Virus record (IMG/VR): IMGVR_UViG_3300005265_000023
Coordinates: 1-31,664 of that record
Direction: 5' to 3' (one strand)
DNA length: 31,664 bases
Source: a virus
Notes under the pieces: model-generated
What the model was told of the DNA's origin: nothing
Database searches by the model: none
Seen by the model: the letters and a program-made list of their open reading frames with translations, nothing else
Part shown: positions 1-7,055 of the stretch, piece by piece
How positions within the stretch are numbered: position 1 is the first letter of the stretch
How the letters are laid out: every line of letters begins with the position of its first letter
Translations under genes and position numbers: made by a program

Positions 1-80
1 AAAAAAAAGGCTCATTACCAAGCCTAAGTTCGTTAAAAATGCGTAAAAAAAAGTAAACAGTAAAAAACAGTAAAAAAAAA
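1..80. repeat. Terminal repeat, left copy
   Basis: An imperfect copy of this stretch recurs in the same orientation at 31395-31462. Shared parts are the core ctcattaccaagcctaagtt, the following cgttaaaa, and two cagtaaaaa units. The copies differ by small indels in the A-runs, so they are diverged repeats and not an exact assembly overlap. The core holds a small palindrome, AGGCT/AGCCT with an 8-nt loop. Read on the minus strand it is followed by a T-run in this copy, like a weak intrinsic terminator. Confidence 0.8.
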
Positions 81-90
81 TCATATAAAA

Positions 91-283
91 TGTTCAAGCC
101 ACATATTAAAATTATAAATAATCACTAAATAAAATTTAAATAACTAATTAAACAATGTTCAAGCCGTATATTAAACCAAACAATACTTTTCTAAATAAAT
201 TTAAATAACTAATTAAACAATGTTCAAGCCACATATTAAACCAAACAATACTTTTCTAAATAAATTTAAATAATAATTAAATA
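91..283. repeat. Three tandem 65-bp repeats
   Basis: The motif tgttcaagcc starts at 91, 156 and 221, exactly 65 bp apart. Copies two and three are nearly identical; copy one is diverged in its middle, and copy three fades out near 283. Read on the minus strand, each unit resembles the promoter and leader of the GIY-YIG gene at 31252-31310 (a TTTAG element, then AAGTATTG, then TTAATAT). The units therefore look like decayed copies of that upstream region and not unique spacers. No coding frame is apparent. Confidence 0.8.
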
Positions 284-360
284 CAATATAAATAATATAA
301 TATCAATTAAATAATAAATAAAGTATTAAACACATTATAATAAAACTAAATAACTTATAA

Positions 361-660
361 TATATCTAAATGTTTCACTTTTTTATGCACAGTGTATTGA
401 TTATTAATGTTTTACCGTTCAAAAAACAAGCACAATTTTAGTAAACTACTTATTATCAACAAGTTATAACTACTTAATACTAAACAACTTAACCCTTATT
501 TAGAATCATTATAAATAACAAACTTTGCTGTATTTTAGTGCTTTTTTCACTTTTTACCATTTCAAAACCGATATATAACTTATACTACTTTAAACATAAT
601 ATTATTAAAGTTTGAAATTGTTAATAACTTGTTAATAACTTTATTTGTTTAAAAGTTGAT
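361..660. other. Candidate replication origin region
   Basis: This non-coding stretch lies directly before the replication gene. TTATGCACA at 383-391 matches the DnaA-box consensus TTATNCACA. TTATCAACA at 453-461 is one base off. Two perfect 11-bp direct repeats, ttgttaataac, abut at 618-639, and a 12-bp inverted repeat (580-591 with 673-684) brackets the promoter area. Repeats, DnaA-like boxes, high AT content and the adjacent polymerase-like gene together suggest an origin, but each signal alone is weak in such AT-rich DNA. Confidence 0.4.
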
Positions 661-678
661 CTATTAATATATAAAGTA
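644..678 (+). promoter_or_regulatory. Promoter of the replication operon
   Basis: TTAATATATAAAGTA at 664-678 is identical to the -10 type box before the baseplate, capsid and 29837 genes. Exactly 20 nt upstream lies TTTGTT, a variant of the TTTAGT seen at the late promoters. Unlike most of those, the start codon is about 180 nt downstream, leaving a long structured leader. Confidence 0.65.
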
Positions 679-699
679 GTATAATAAGTATTAGTAAAG

Positions 700-854
700 C
701 TTTTGGTTCGCTACCAAAAGAACTACTCTGGAACAAGTATAAATGTTATCCATCATTAAATGTGAAGTGAAATCTCTTCTAAATCTTGTCTTAAGAACTT
801 CACATTTAAGGATTAATAACTAACTATTTAGAAGAGGTTAAAAAATAAGACAAG
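700..854 (+). promoter_or_regulatory. Structured leader RNA of the replication gene
   Basis: Four complementary pairings are visible. (1) CTTTTGGT at 700-707 pairs with ACCAAAAG at 713-720 around a 5-nt loop. (2) A perfect 13-bp stem joins 756-768 and 797-809. Its 28-nt loop contains two segments complementary to downstream sequence: (3) CTCTTCTAAAT (774-784) with ATTTAGAAGAG (826-836), and (4) CTTGTCTTA (785-793) with TAAGACAAG (846-854). The last ends two bases before the ATG at 857. Pairings 3 and 4 cross, so they form a pseudoknot or are alternatives. This suggests control of translation or antisense-type copy control, which is inference. Confidence 0.7.
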
Positions 855-856
855 TA

Positions 857-2281
857 ATGAAATTTAAAATTACTGCATTCATAAAAGATGCAATTGATAA
901 AATAACTCTTCCTAAGAATTTATATATAATACCAATTTATAAACTCATACATTTAATAAACATTAAAACATCAACGCAAATTATACCATCTGATTATGTT
1001 AATATACATAGTAAAGATTTGGCTAAATTATTCGGCAAGAATAAAGTTAAAAAATACATTAACTTATTGTTAGAAAATAATATAATTGAAGTTGAAATAA
1101 ATCCAAACACAGGGAAACAAACATATTTAAATGACCATAGAGCCAAAGGGTATCGTATATCACCAACATTATTTCTTAATAAGACCTTTGATGATTTATC
1201 GATATATTCAAATGTTACTATTAAAGATGAAACATTCAAAAAAGATATTAAGAAAAAATTTAAAAGACCGACAACAAGAGAATTAAGATATATTTATGAT
1301 ATTCTAAAATCAAAAACATTTATTGTAGATATTAAATCTGCATATAATTGGATTAAAACTGAATTACTTAATGGTGAAATAACATTAGTTAAAGCCGTCC
1401 ATTATAAAGGACAGATTGATAATTTACATAAAAAACTTATATATTGTAAAAAAGCTAAAATTAAAACAGATAATGATGGTAATATTTTGGAAGATAATGA
1501 TAGGATTTATCACAACTTTATTTTATTAAAGAGTGAACTTAGACAGTTTTGTTCAATTAATGGTGATCGATTAGTTGGTATAGATTTAAAAAGTAGTCAA
1601 CCATATATTTTAGCTTCATTATTAGTATTAGAACAACCTACAAATAAAGGCTTTATTAAGTTTTACGATGCAGTTACTAAACACGATATTTATAGCTATT
1701 TGATAATTATTAATAAACTTAAACTTTTAAATAAAACCCCCAAAGAATATAGACGTATTATTAAAGACCAATTTATGAGATTATTCTTTTCATCAAATAA
1801 AGGTCAGTTATATTATTCACCTGATAAAAATATAACAGAAATTATTGATAATATGAGAGTTTTACCTGGAATGAGTAAAGAAGAGGTGATTAAAATTAAT
1901 AGAAACAAAGTATTATTTACTAAAGAAAGATTATTCTGGTTAAAGGATGGATTATTAGTCGATTTTAAATATGAATTTGAACGTACATTTCCAGAAGTTT
2001 ATGAATATATACAAAAATATAAAACAAAACAAATAAGAAAAAATCCAAACAGTAAAGGACATCTAGCATTAAAGCTAACTAAAATAGAAAGTAGCTTATT
2101 TTTACCAGTTATTAAGTCACTCAATAAAGATAACTCTAGTAATGATTATAAAATTTATGCTATTAGCGGTCACGATGCAATTTATACGACAGAAAATAAT
2201 GCTGATTGGGTATTATCTGATTTAAAAATACATTTCGAAAATAAAGGATATATAAACGCAAAATTTAATATAGAAAAATAA
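857..2281 (+). CDS. Replication protein with family-A polymerase-like palm motifs
   Basis: 474 aa, the only large replication-type protein in the window. Residues 45-110 look like a winged-helix initiator domain (helix-rich, ending in a YRI strand). From about residue 217 it follows the layout of a family-A polymerase palm. Motif-A-like VGIDLKSSQPYIL at 240-252 has candidate metal ligand D243. A motif-B-like helix around K304-F311 ends in FSSNKG. Motif-C-like SGHDAIYT at 437-444 has H439 and D440. Compact proteins of this shape occur in Bacteroidota phages and plasmids, usually annotated as hypothetical. No 3'-5' exonuclease, helicase or primase domain is recognisable. I infer a self-contained replicase or initiator. 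It heads the operon behind the structured leader, with 7 nt to the next gene. Alternative: a non-catalytic initiator that merely resembles a palm fold. Confidence 0.6.
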   Translation: MKFKITAFIKDAIDKITLPKNLYIIPIYKLIHLINIKTSTQIIPSDYVNIHSKDLAKLFGKNKVKKYINLLLENNIIEVEINPNTGKQTYLNDHRAKGYRISPTLFLNKTFDDLSIYSNVTIKDETFKKDIKKKFKRPTTRELRYIYDILKSKTFIVDIKSAYNWIKTELLNGEITLVKAVHYKGQIDNLHKKLIYCKKAKIKTDNDGNILEDNDRIYHNFILLKSELRQFCSINGDRLVGIDLKSSQPYILASLLVLEQPTNKGFIKFYDAVTKHDIYSYLIIINKLKLLNKTPKEYRRIIKDQFMRLFFSSNKGQLYYSPDKNITEIIDNMRVLPGMSKEEVIKINRNKVLFTKERLFWLKDGLLVDFKYEFERTFPEVYEYIQKYKTKQIRKNPNSKGHLALKLTKIESSLFLPVIKSLNKDNSSNDYKIYAISGHDAIYTTENNADWVLSDLKIHFENKGYINAKFNIEK

Positions 2282-2288
2282 AACAAAT

Positions 2289-2561
2289 ATGAAAAATAAA
2301 CTAAAAGTAATAAAATGTGAAGCATATGAACCAATAGATTTAATGTTTACTGGTGACGGCACAGATTATTGTGATATTAATGAAATTTATACATATGAAA
2401 ATTGTACATATACATATTATGAAGATGATAATAGTGATCATATAATATCAGAATTTAAAGGTATTGTTGAAGTATTAAATCAAGGATCCGGTGAAACTTA
2501 TCATATGAATTATGAGAGAACAGATTATTTAACACAAGAAGAATATAAATTAATAAAATAA
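2289..2561 (+). CDS. Small acidic protein of unknown function
   Basis: 90 aa, not recognised. It is rich in Asp, Glu and Tyr (for instance YTYYEDDNSD near residues 41-50) and has no membrane segment or signal peptide. It begins 7 nt after the replication gene and ends 7 nt before the DUF3223-like gene, with A-rich spacers in place of ribosome binding sites, so it is clearly co-transcribed. The acidity would suit a DNA mimic or an accessory factor of replication, but nothing in the sequence proves that. Confidence 0.6.
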   Translation: MKNKLKVIKCEAYEPIDLMFTGDGTDYCDINEIYTYENCTYTYYEDDNSDHIISEFKGIVEVLNQGSGETYHMNYERTDYLTQEEYKLIK

Positions 2562-2568
2562 AACAATT

Positions 2569-3213
2569 ATGAAAAAGGAAAGTAAAGCATCATTAAAGAG
2601 AAAATGTAAAGCAATATTAAATAGTGGAGTATCAGTAGTTAAAGGATCAGATTATGATTTTTTAATATCAGTATTTAAAAAACACCCATATTGGAATGAT
2701 AAAAGAGGAACAGGTGTTAAATATATAACAATTGAAAGAGGTGATTCTATATATAATGTTTTTATGATAAATAGAACTGATGGAACAAAAATAGATATAT
2801 CTTATAATGTTGCAATTTCACCACCTAATAAATTAACACAAATAAAAAAGGCAGCTAGAAATAGTATAGGTTACATTATAGATGATTTCAAAGATAAAAA
2901 TTTCAAACCATATAAAATGACTTGTGAATTTACAGGAGAATTATTATGCCCAGGAAATACACACGTTGATCATTATGATAAAACATTCATAGAGTTATTT
3001 AATGAATGGATGAAAGATAAAGATGTTAATGACGTATATAATTCTATTGTAGAAGAACAAATATCAAACTTTAAATATAATAATACTGTATTAAGTGGTG
3101 AAATTAGAAAATCATTTGAAATATATCATAACAACAATACACATTTAAGGTTAATATCTAAGACGGCAAATTTAACAATAGTAAAGAAATTAAAAAAAAC
3201 AAAAACATTATGA
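2569..3213 (+). CDS. DUF3223 (DCL-like) protein with HNH-like tail
   Basis: 214 aa. The first half has the layout of the DUF3223/DCL family: FLISVFKKHPYWNDKRGTG (about 30-48), a beta strand, then VFMINRTDGTKIDISYNVAI (about 64-83). The second half has CEFTGELLCPGNTHVDHYD (about 123-141), a Cys/His arrangement reminiscent of an HNH or zinc-binding motif, as in phage members of the family. Its biochemical role is not established; nucleic-acid processing is a reasonable inference from the motif and from its place in the replication operon. The stop overlaps the start of a 24-codon ORF (ATGA). Confidence 0.6.
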   Translation: MKKESKASLKRKCKAILNSGVSVVKGSDYDFLISVFKKHPYWNDKRGTGVKYITIERGDSIYNVFMINRTDGTKIDISYNVAISPPNKLTQIKKAARNSIGYIIDDFKDKNFKPYKMTCEFTGELLCPGNTHVDHYDKTFIELFNEWMKDKDVNDVYNSIVEEQISNFKYNNTVLSGEIRKSFEIYHNNNTHLRLISKTANLTIVKKLKKTKTL

Positions 3214-3284
3214 CAGAATATGAAGAGATTATTAAAAAGTTAGATAAAGAATTTGACAAAATAATAAAAGAAAAAGGTAGATAA
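3210..3284 (+). CDS. Possible 24-aa peptide
   Basis: MTEYEEIIKKLDKEF is followed by nine more residues. The start ATG overlaps the stop of the preceding gene as ATGA, which suggests translational coupling. The peptide is a single charged amphipathic helix. It is too short to support by content alone; the coupling is the only argument. Confidence 0.35.
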   Translation: MTEYEEIIKKLDKEFDKIIKEKGR

Positions 3285-3323
3285 TACAAAAGTAATAATA
3301 AAATAAATAAAATAAATAATACT

Positions 3324-3543
3324 ACAATAATATAATACTTTAAATGCATTCTAAGCACCATTTAAGACACTTTAACACTTCTTTAGTGTATTAGTATAAA
3401 ACAATAATATAATACTTTAAACGCATTCTAAGCACCATTTAAGACACTTTAGTGTATTAGTATAAAATAATAATATAATACTTTAAACGCATTCTAAGCA
3501 CCATTTAAGACACTTTAACACTTCTTTAGTGTATTAGTATAAA
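3324..3543. repeat. Three tandem 66-77-bp repeats
   Basis: Copies at 3324-3400 (77 bp), 3401-3466 (66 bp) and 3467-3543 (77 bp) are nearly identical. Each contains gcattctaagcaccattt and ends in agtgtattagtataaa. The middle copy lacks 11 bp (aacacttcttt), a deletion that fits slippage between two ACACTT words. Each unit holds an ACACT/AGTGT inverted repeat. The array lies between the replication operon and its terminator and has no ORF. It could be an iteron array or an operator. Confidence 0.9.
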
Positions 3544-3567
3544 AAAATAATCCAACGTACCATTTTG

Positions 3568-3603
3568 ACCCTATTTGATTTTATATCATTTAGGGTTTTT
3601 TTT
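3568..3603 (+). terminator. Intrinsic terminator after the replication operon
   Basis: ACCCTA at 3568-3573 pairs with TAGGGT at 3591-3596, followed by a run of T to 3603. The stem is 6 bp with a 17-nt loop, stronger than the AT-only surroundings. It closes the 857-3284 operon and its repeat array. Confidence 0.7.
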
Positions 3604-3609
3604 ATCATT

Positions 3610-3647
3610 TTTATTGAATTAATTTAGATATATAAATATATAAAACT
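3610..3647 (+). promoter_or_regulatory. Weak candidate promoter before the small-gene operon
   Basis: TAAATATATAAAACT at 3633-3647 resembles the TTAATATATAAAG box, and TTTATTG sits near 3609-3615 in place of TTTAGT. It lies after a terminator and 12 nt before a start codon, so a promoter is expected here, but the match is poor. Confidence 0.35.
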
Positions 3648-3658
3648 ATAACCATATT

Positions 3659-3826
3659 ATGAAACGATACAAAAAAGCAATTACTAAAAGAACTATTATT
3701 AATAATTTATTTGTAACAGAACTTAAATTAAAAAATGATATAGAATTAAATGAAGACAAACTTCTTAAAGATGATGATGATAGAACACCAACACTTGAAT
3801 ACTATACAATAAATATAACACTATGA
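3659..3826 (+). CDS. Small basic/acidic protein, unknown
   Basis: 55 aa, beginning MKRYKKAITKRTIINN, with a basic N-terminus and an acidic centre (LLKDDDDR). It is the first ORF after the terminator at 3568-3603. Its stop overlaps the next start as ATGA, which supports real translation and coupling to the 110-aa gene. No family is recognised. Confidence 0.5.
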   Translation: MKRYKKAITKRTIINNLFVTELKLKNDIELNEDKLLKDDDDRTPTLEYYTINITL

Positions 3827-4155
3827 AAATATTTACAGACAAAACATTTAAAGTTGATTATCGTAACAATTCTGTAATTTATTTTATAGATGAATCTAAA
3901 GATGAGATAGAAACCTTATTTAATGCGAGTAAGATATATCCCTATTATAGACTAAACCATAAATATCATTATGCATCTTATGACATTTACTGGAACAAAA
4001 CTTGGAATGGTAAAAACTATAGATGTTCAGGTATAATTGATGATAATAATCTTATAATGGTTTGGCGTCATCATAAAAAAGGTTATAAAACAAATCATCA
4101 AGAAATGGAAGATGAAATACTAACTTATTTAAAAACAAACATTTATAATGAATAA
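3823..4155 (+). CDS. Unknown 110-aa protein
   Basis: Not recognised. It is soluble and aromatic-rich, with YHYASYDIYWNKTWNGKNYR in the middle and a run of alternating strands that suggests a small beta-rich domain, then a helical acidic C-terminus (HQEMEDEILTYLK). The start is ATGA-coupled to the 55-aa gene upstream. It belongs to the small operon before the sigma factor, so an early function is likely by position only. Confidence 0.6.
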   Translation: MKIFTDKTFKVDYRNNSVIYFIDESKDEIETLFNASKIYPYYRLNHKYHYASYDIYWNKTWNGKNYRCSGIIDDNNLIMVWRHHKKGYKTNHQEMEDEILTYLKTNIYNE

Positions 4156-4210
4156 AGTAGAACTTGAATTACTAAAAGATGTATTAATAGATAAAGCTCT
4201 TGAAAGATAG
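4148..4210 (+). CDS. Possible 20-aa peptide
   Basis: MNKVELELLKDVLIDKALER begins at an ATG that overlaps the last codons of the 110-aa gene. One amphipathic helix. It could be a coupled leader peptide or chance; the following 60 nt up to the sigma gene contain only AT-rich sequence and a T8 run near 4247. Confidence 0.25.
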   Translation: MNKVELELLKDVLIDKALER

Positions 4211-4274
4211 AATTTAAATACTTATTTGTATAATAGCAGTAAGGTTTTTTTTATCAACAAAATTAAAAATATAA

Positions 4275-4814
4275 ATGAAATACAACAAAAACAATATAAA
4301 TGATTTAGGATTACAATTTTTCAATACAAGAAATGAAATAGACTTTAATAATTTATATATTGAAGTGAAGCAATATTATGAAGGTTTACTAACCTTATAT
4401 ATAGACAAAAACAGTGATATATTTGATGATGTGATATCTATATCTATAACTAAAATATATAAAAAAATACATCAATACAATAATACATTTAAATTTACTA
4501 CTTGGATATTTACTATATTAGTTAGAACAGCTTTAGTAGAATTGAATAAACGTAATAAAGTTGATAATACAAGTTTAGATATAGATATAAATAGCAATAA
4601 CATAGAATACGATAATACTTATGATGAAATGTTAAAATATGCTAATACATTACACGGAGATTATAAATTAATAGCAATTAATATATTAAAAAATAATATG
4701 TATGATTATAAACATATGTTAATATTAAAAATATCACATCCAGTATATATTCGTAAAAAAAAATATGTTTTAGATAAACTTTTAAAATATTATAATCATT
4801 TAAACTTTATTTAG
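4275..4814 (+). CDS. Phage sigma-70-family (ECF-like) sigma factor
   Basis: 179 aa. Residues 48-65 (DIFDDVISISITKIYKKI) match sigma region 2.1-2.2, which binds the beta-prime clamp. KFTTWIFTILVRTALVEL at 73-90, followed by NKR, matches regions 2.3-2.4, the -10 melting and recognition helix with its conserved FxTW and IxxRxA pattern. The C-terminal 60 residues form a helical, lysine-rich tail; region 4 is only weakly recognisable. I infer that it redirects host RNA polymerase to the TTTAGT-N14-TTAATATATAAAG promoters. No such promoter precedes it, but its stop codon lies inside the -35 element of the baseplate promoter directly downstream. That arrangement fits a middle gene that turns on late genes. 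Confidence 0.75.
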   Translation: MKYNKNNINDLGLQFFNTRNEIDFNNLYIEVKQYYEGLLTLYIDKNSDIFDDVISISITKIYKKIHQYNNTFKFTTWIFTILVRTALVELNKRNKVDNTSLDIDINSNNIEYDNTYDEMLKYANTLHGDYKLIAINILKNNMYDYKHMLILKISHPVYIRKKKYVLDKLLKYYNHLNFI

Positions 4815-4844
4815 TCAATTAATAATGTTTTAATATATAAAGTA
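4810..4844 (+). promoter_or_regulatory. Late promoter of the baseplate/fibre operon
   Basis: TTTAGT at 4810-4815 (overlapping the sigma stop codon), 14 nt, then TTAATATATAAAGTA at 4830-4844; the start codon is at 4860. Same boxes and spacing as at 12319, 16736 and 20629. Confidence 0.75.
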
Positions 4845-4859
4845 TAAATAAAACGAAAT

Positions 4860-5171
4860 ATGAGAACAGATGTTTTAATAGATTTTACTGATAATTTACC
4901 AGATTTGGAGTTTCAAAATGGTGATTTTAAAATTGATGATTCTAGTTATCAAGAAATTAGCATTATATTAAATTATGGACCAGGACATCAACGTAATTAT
5001 CCTGATTTAGGCGTTCATATAGATATATTTAAACAAGGTATATGGAATATTGAATTAAAACAAAAAATTATACGTGAACTTAAAAAAGATGGTTATAGTG
5101 GATCTATAATTAAAACATTAATAGAGGATTTTAAGAATTCTAAAATAAATATTCTAACAAATGGCAATTAA
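4860..5171 (+). CDS. Baseplate wedge protein, gp25/gpW-like
   Basis: 103 aa. The core LEFQNGDFKIDDSSYQEI (16-33), then a glycine-rich loop and NYPDLGVHIDIF (about 46-57), is the pattern of small baseplate proteins of the gp25/GPW type in Bacteroidota myophages: an 'inner strand GD(F/I)', a query helix, then a 'P-x-x-G-V' turn. In contractile tails these join the hub to the wedge. It is the first gene after the sigma-type promoter and overlaps the next gene by 11 nt. Its identification is by pattern and synteny with the J- and I-like genes downstream. Confidence 0.6.
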   Translation: MRTDVLIDFTDNLPDLEFQNGDFKIDDSSYQEISIILNYGPGHQRNYPDLGVHIDIFKQGIWNIELKQKIIRELKKDGYSGSIIKTLIEDFKNSKINILTNGN

Positions 5172-5457
5172 AAATTCAATATATAAATCACAAAATCAAA
5201 ATATGATAGATTTTATATTAACTTATAAAGGATCTATAGAAGATTATCTATTTGAGTTTATGTTAGAACAAGGTTATACCGATTATAATGATTTTGATAA
5301 TTCAACAGATAAATATATAAGAACTTATAAAGAAAGTAACATTGTAACTGATTTTTATACAACAGAAAATATAATAGTTACGACAAAAGTTATAAGACCC
5401 TATGAATTTGTAGAGGCGTCTTATGATTATTCATTTGATTTAAGCTTTGAATCATAA
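5161..5457 (+). CDS. Small tail protein, LysM/gpX-like
   Basis: 98 aa. NQNMIDFILTYKGSIEDYLF at 13-32 resembles the N-terminal LysM-like repeat of small tail proteins that read 'NQ.l.D.a....G..e....'. The remainder is beta-rich and acidic. Such proteins sit beside the hub and wedge genes in Mu/P2-type modules and are thought to help attach the baseplate to the tube. It overlaps the gp25-like gene by 11 nt. The family assignment is tentative because the motif is short. Confidence 0.45.
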   Translation: MAIKNSIYKSQNQNMIDFILTYKGSIEDYLFEFMLEQGYTDYNDFDNSTDKYIRTYKESNIVTDFYTTENIIVTTKVIRPYEFVEASYDYSFDLSFES

Positions 5458-5471
5458 AAATAAAAATTAAA

Positions 5472-6776
5472 ATGGCAGTAAAAACAAAACCTGAGTTAAT
5501 CACGCAAAATGATACTGATATAACTCAAAACATAAATAGACAAATAACAGGACAAATACTACACGATAATCTTGAAGATATAATTGATAGTGTAGCATTA
5601 ACACAAGAAATACCTTTATTATCTACTAATATCTATAATTACAATGGAGCTTTAACAGGTGATAGAATGGTAAATACTAATTCACATAGTTTATTATTTA
5701 TACACGGAAATCAAAATATCCGTTTATATAATGATACCTTGATACTTGGTTTAACAACAGGACCCAATTCATCAAAATTTGTTATATCAGATGTTGGTGA
5801 AATGTTAATTGAAGATAGTATTAATACTAAAGGTTTAATATATGATGATGATTATTCAGCTAATTATACTTTAAGAAGTTTAGTAGATAAAGAATATGTA
5901 GATACACAGATAACTGATAACACTATTACAGCATCAAATGGTTTAACTAAAACTGCAAATGATATACGGTTGGGTGGAACTTTAATGAGTAATACAACAA
6001 TTGATTGTACTAGTAATGAGTATGAATTATATATCACAAGTCCTCCAAATGATAGTAAACTAACATTTGATGGTTATGCTTTTTCTGCTTATGATTTAAA
6101 CAATTCTAACGATTTAAGTTTTACACCAGAAACTATTTCATTTACTAATAGTGGACGACATTCTCTGTTAAGAAATGTTCCAGATAGTATTGAAGTAAGC
6201 ACTAATAGTTCTGTTTTTAAAGGTCTTACCTATAAAGATGATTATTCAGCTAATTATACTTTAAGAAGTTTAGTAGATAGAGAATATGTTGATACACAGA
6301 TAACTGATAACACTATTACAGCATCAAATGGTTTAACTAAAACTGTAAATGATATACAGTTAGGTGGAACTTTAACCGATAATATAACAATTGATTGTAC
6401 TAATGATGAGTATGAATTATCTGTTACAAGTCCTCTAAATGATGGTAAACTAACATTTGATGGTTATGCTTTTTTTGCTTATGATTTAAATAATTCTAAC
6501 TCTTTAAGTTTTGCACCAGAAGCTATTTCATTTGTTAATAATGGTGGACGATATTCTGTGTTAAAAAATGTTCCAGATAGTATTGAAGTAAGCACTAATA
6601 GTTCTGTTTTTAAAGGTCTTACCTATAAAGATGATTATTCAGCTAACTTTACAAACAAGAGTTTAGTAGATAAAGAATATGTTGATAACAAATTTAATGG
6701 CTGGACGGGAACTTTTACTAATGGAGATGGCGACACAGTAACTGTTGATGGTGGCTTAATAATAAATGTAACATAA
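5472..6776 (+). CDS. Tail fibre protein with internal repeats
   Basis: 434 aa. A short N-terminal region (1-118) is followed by two near-identical units of about 130 aa (from residues ~120 and ~250) and a truncated third unit (from ~381). Each begins GL(T/I)Y(K/D)DDYSANYT and contains SLVDKEYVDT, a sequence widespread in tail fibres of Flavobacteria-type phages. The C-terminus ends in a compact GDGDTVTVDGGLIINVT cap. Probably a trimeric receptor-binding fibre. No separate fibre chaperone was recognised. The repeats are also nearly identical as DNA, which points to recent duplication. Confidence 0.75.
   Translation: MAVKTKPELITQNDTDITQNINRQITGQILHDNLEDIIDSVALTQEIPLLSTNIYNYNGALTGDRMVNTNSHSLLFIHGNQNIRLYNDTLILGLTTGPNSSKFVISDVGEMLIEDSINTKGLIYDDDYSANYTLRSLVDKEYVDTQITDNTITASNGLTKTANDIRLGGTLMSNTTIDCTSNEYELYITSPPNDSKLTFDGYAFSAYDLNNSNDLSFTPETISFTNSGRHSLLRNVPDSIEVSTNSSVFKGLTYKDDYSANYTLRSLVDREYVDTQITDNTITASNGLTKTVNDIQLGGTLTDNITIDCTNDEYELSVTSPLNDGKLTFDGYAFFAYDLNNSNSLSFAPEAISFVNNGGRYSVLKNVPDSIEVSTNSSVFKGLTYKDDYSANFTNKSLVDKEYVDNKFNGWTGTFTNGDGDTVTVDGGLIINVT
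5829..6690 (+). repeat. 390-bp coding tandem repeat in the fibre gene
   Basis: Units start with aaaggt at 5829, 6219 and 6612, spacing 390 and 393 bp; the third is truncated near 6690. Long stretches such as the segment around cactattacagcatcaaatg are identical between units one and two. The unit length keeps the reading frame. Confidence 0.85.
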
Positions 6777-6793
6777 AATAACAAGAATACAAA

Positions 6794-7042
6794 ATGATAA
6801 AACGAGAATATAATTACGAACCATTAAATAAAGGAATATACGGAGGTTTACTTTCATATCCCTTTGATACAATGGATATAACAAACGATGTAAACGGTAA
6901 AGCAATTCAAATAGATTATTATCAAAACTCAATAGGTGAAGCAGATAGTAGAATGTGTATGCAATTATTTATAACAAGAGATAGTAATGGATATGTTACT
7001 CGTTTAGAAGTAAAAGACTTAATCACTGTAAGTGAGTCGTAA
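6794..7042 (+). CDS. Unknown small tail-associated protein
   Basis: 82 aa, not recognised. It is soluble, probably all-beta, with an aromatic N-terminal half (YNYEPLNKGIYGGLLSYPFD). It sits 17 nt after the repeat-containing fibre and 13 nt before the next fibre in the baseplate operon, so a minor fibre or cap role is plausible from position only. Confidence 0.55.
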   Translation: MIKREYNYEPLNKGIYGGLLSYPFDTMDITNDVNGKAIQIDYYQNSIGEADSRMCMQLFITRDSNGYVTRLEVKDLITVSES

Positions 7043-7055
7043 AAAATAAAGTAAA

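Noticed and set aside
690-740. tRNA-like segment with ggttcg
   Set aside because: No acceptor stem, anticodon arm or D-arm can be drawn; it is the first hairpin of the leader.
3158-3361. Hydrophobic minus-strand frame (67 codons, mostly Leu/Ile/Phe)
   Set aside because: Composition is what A/T-rich repeats give in antisense; it overlaps the DUF3223 gene end and the repeat array.
3324-3543. CRISPR array
   Set aside because: Units abut without unique spacers, and there are no Cas genes; same for the repeats at 91-283 and 29661-29704.
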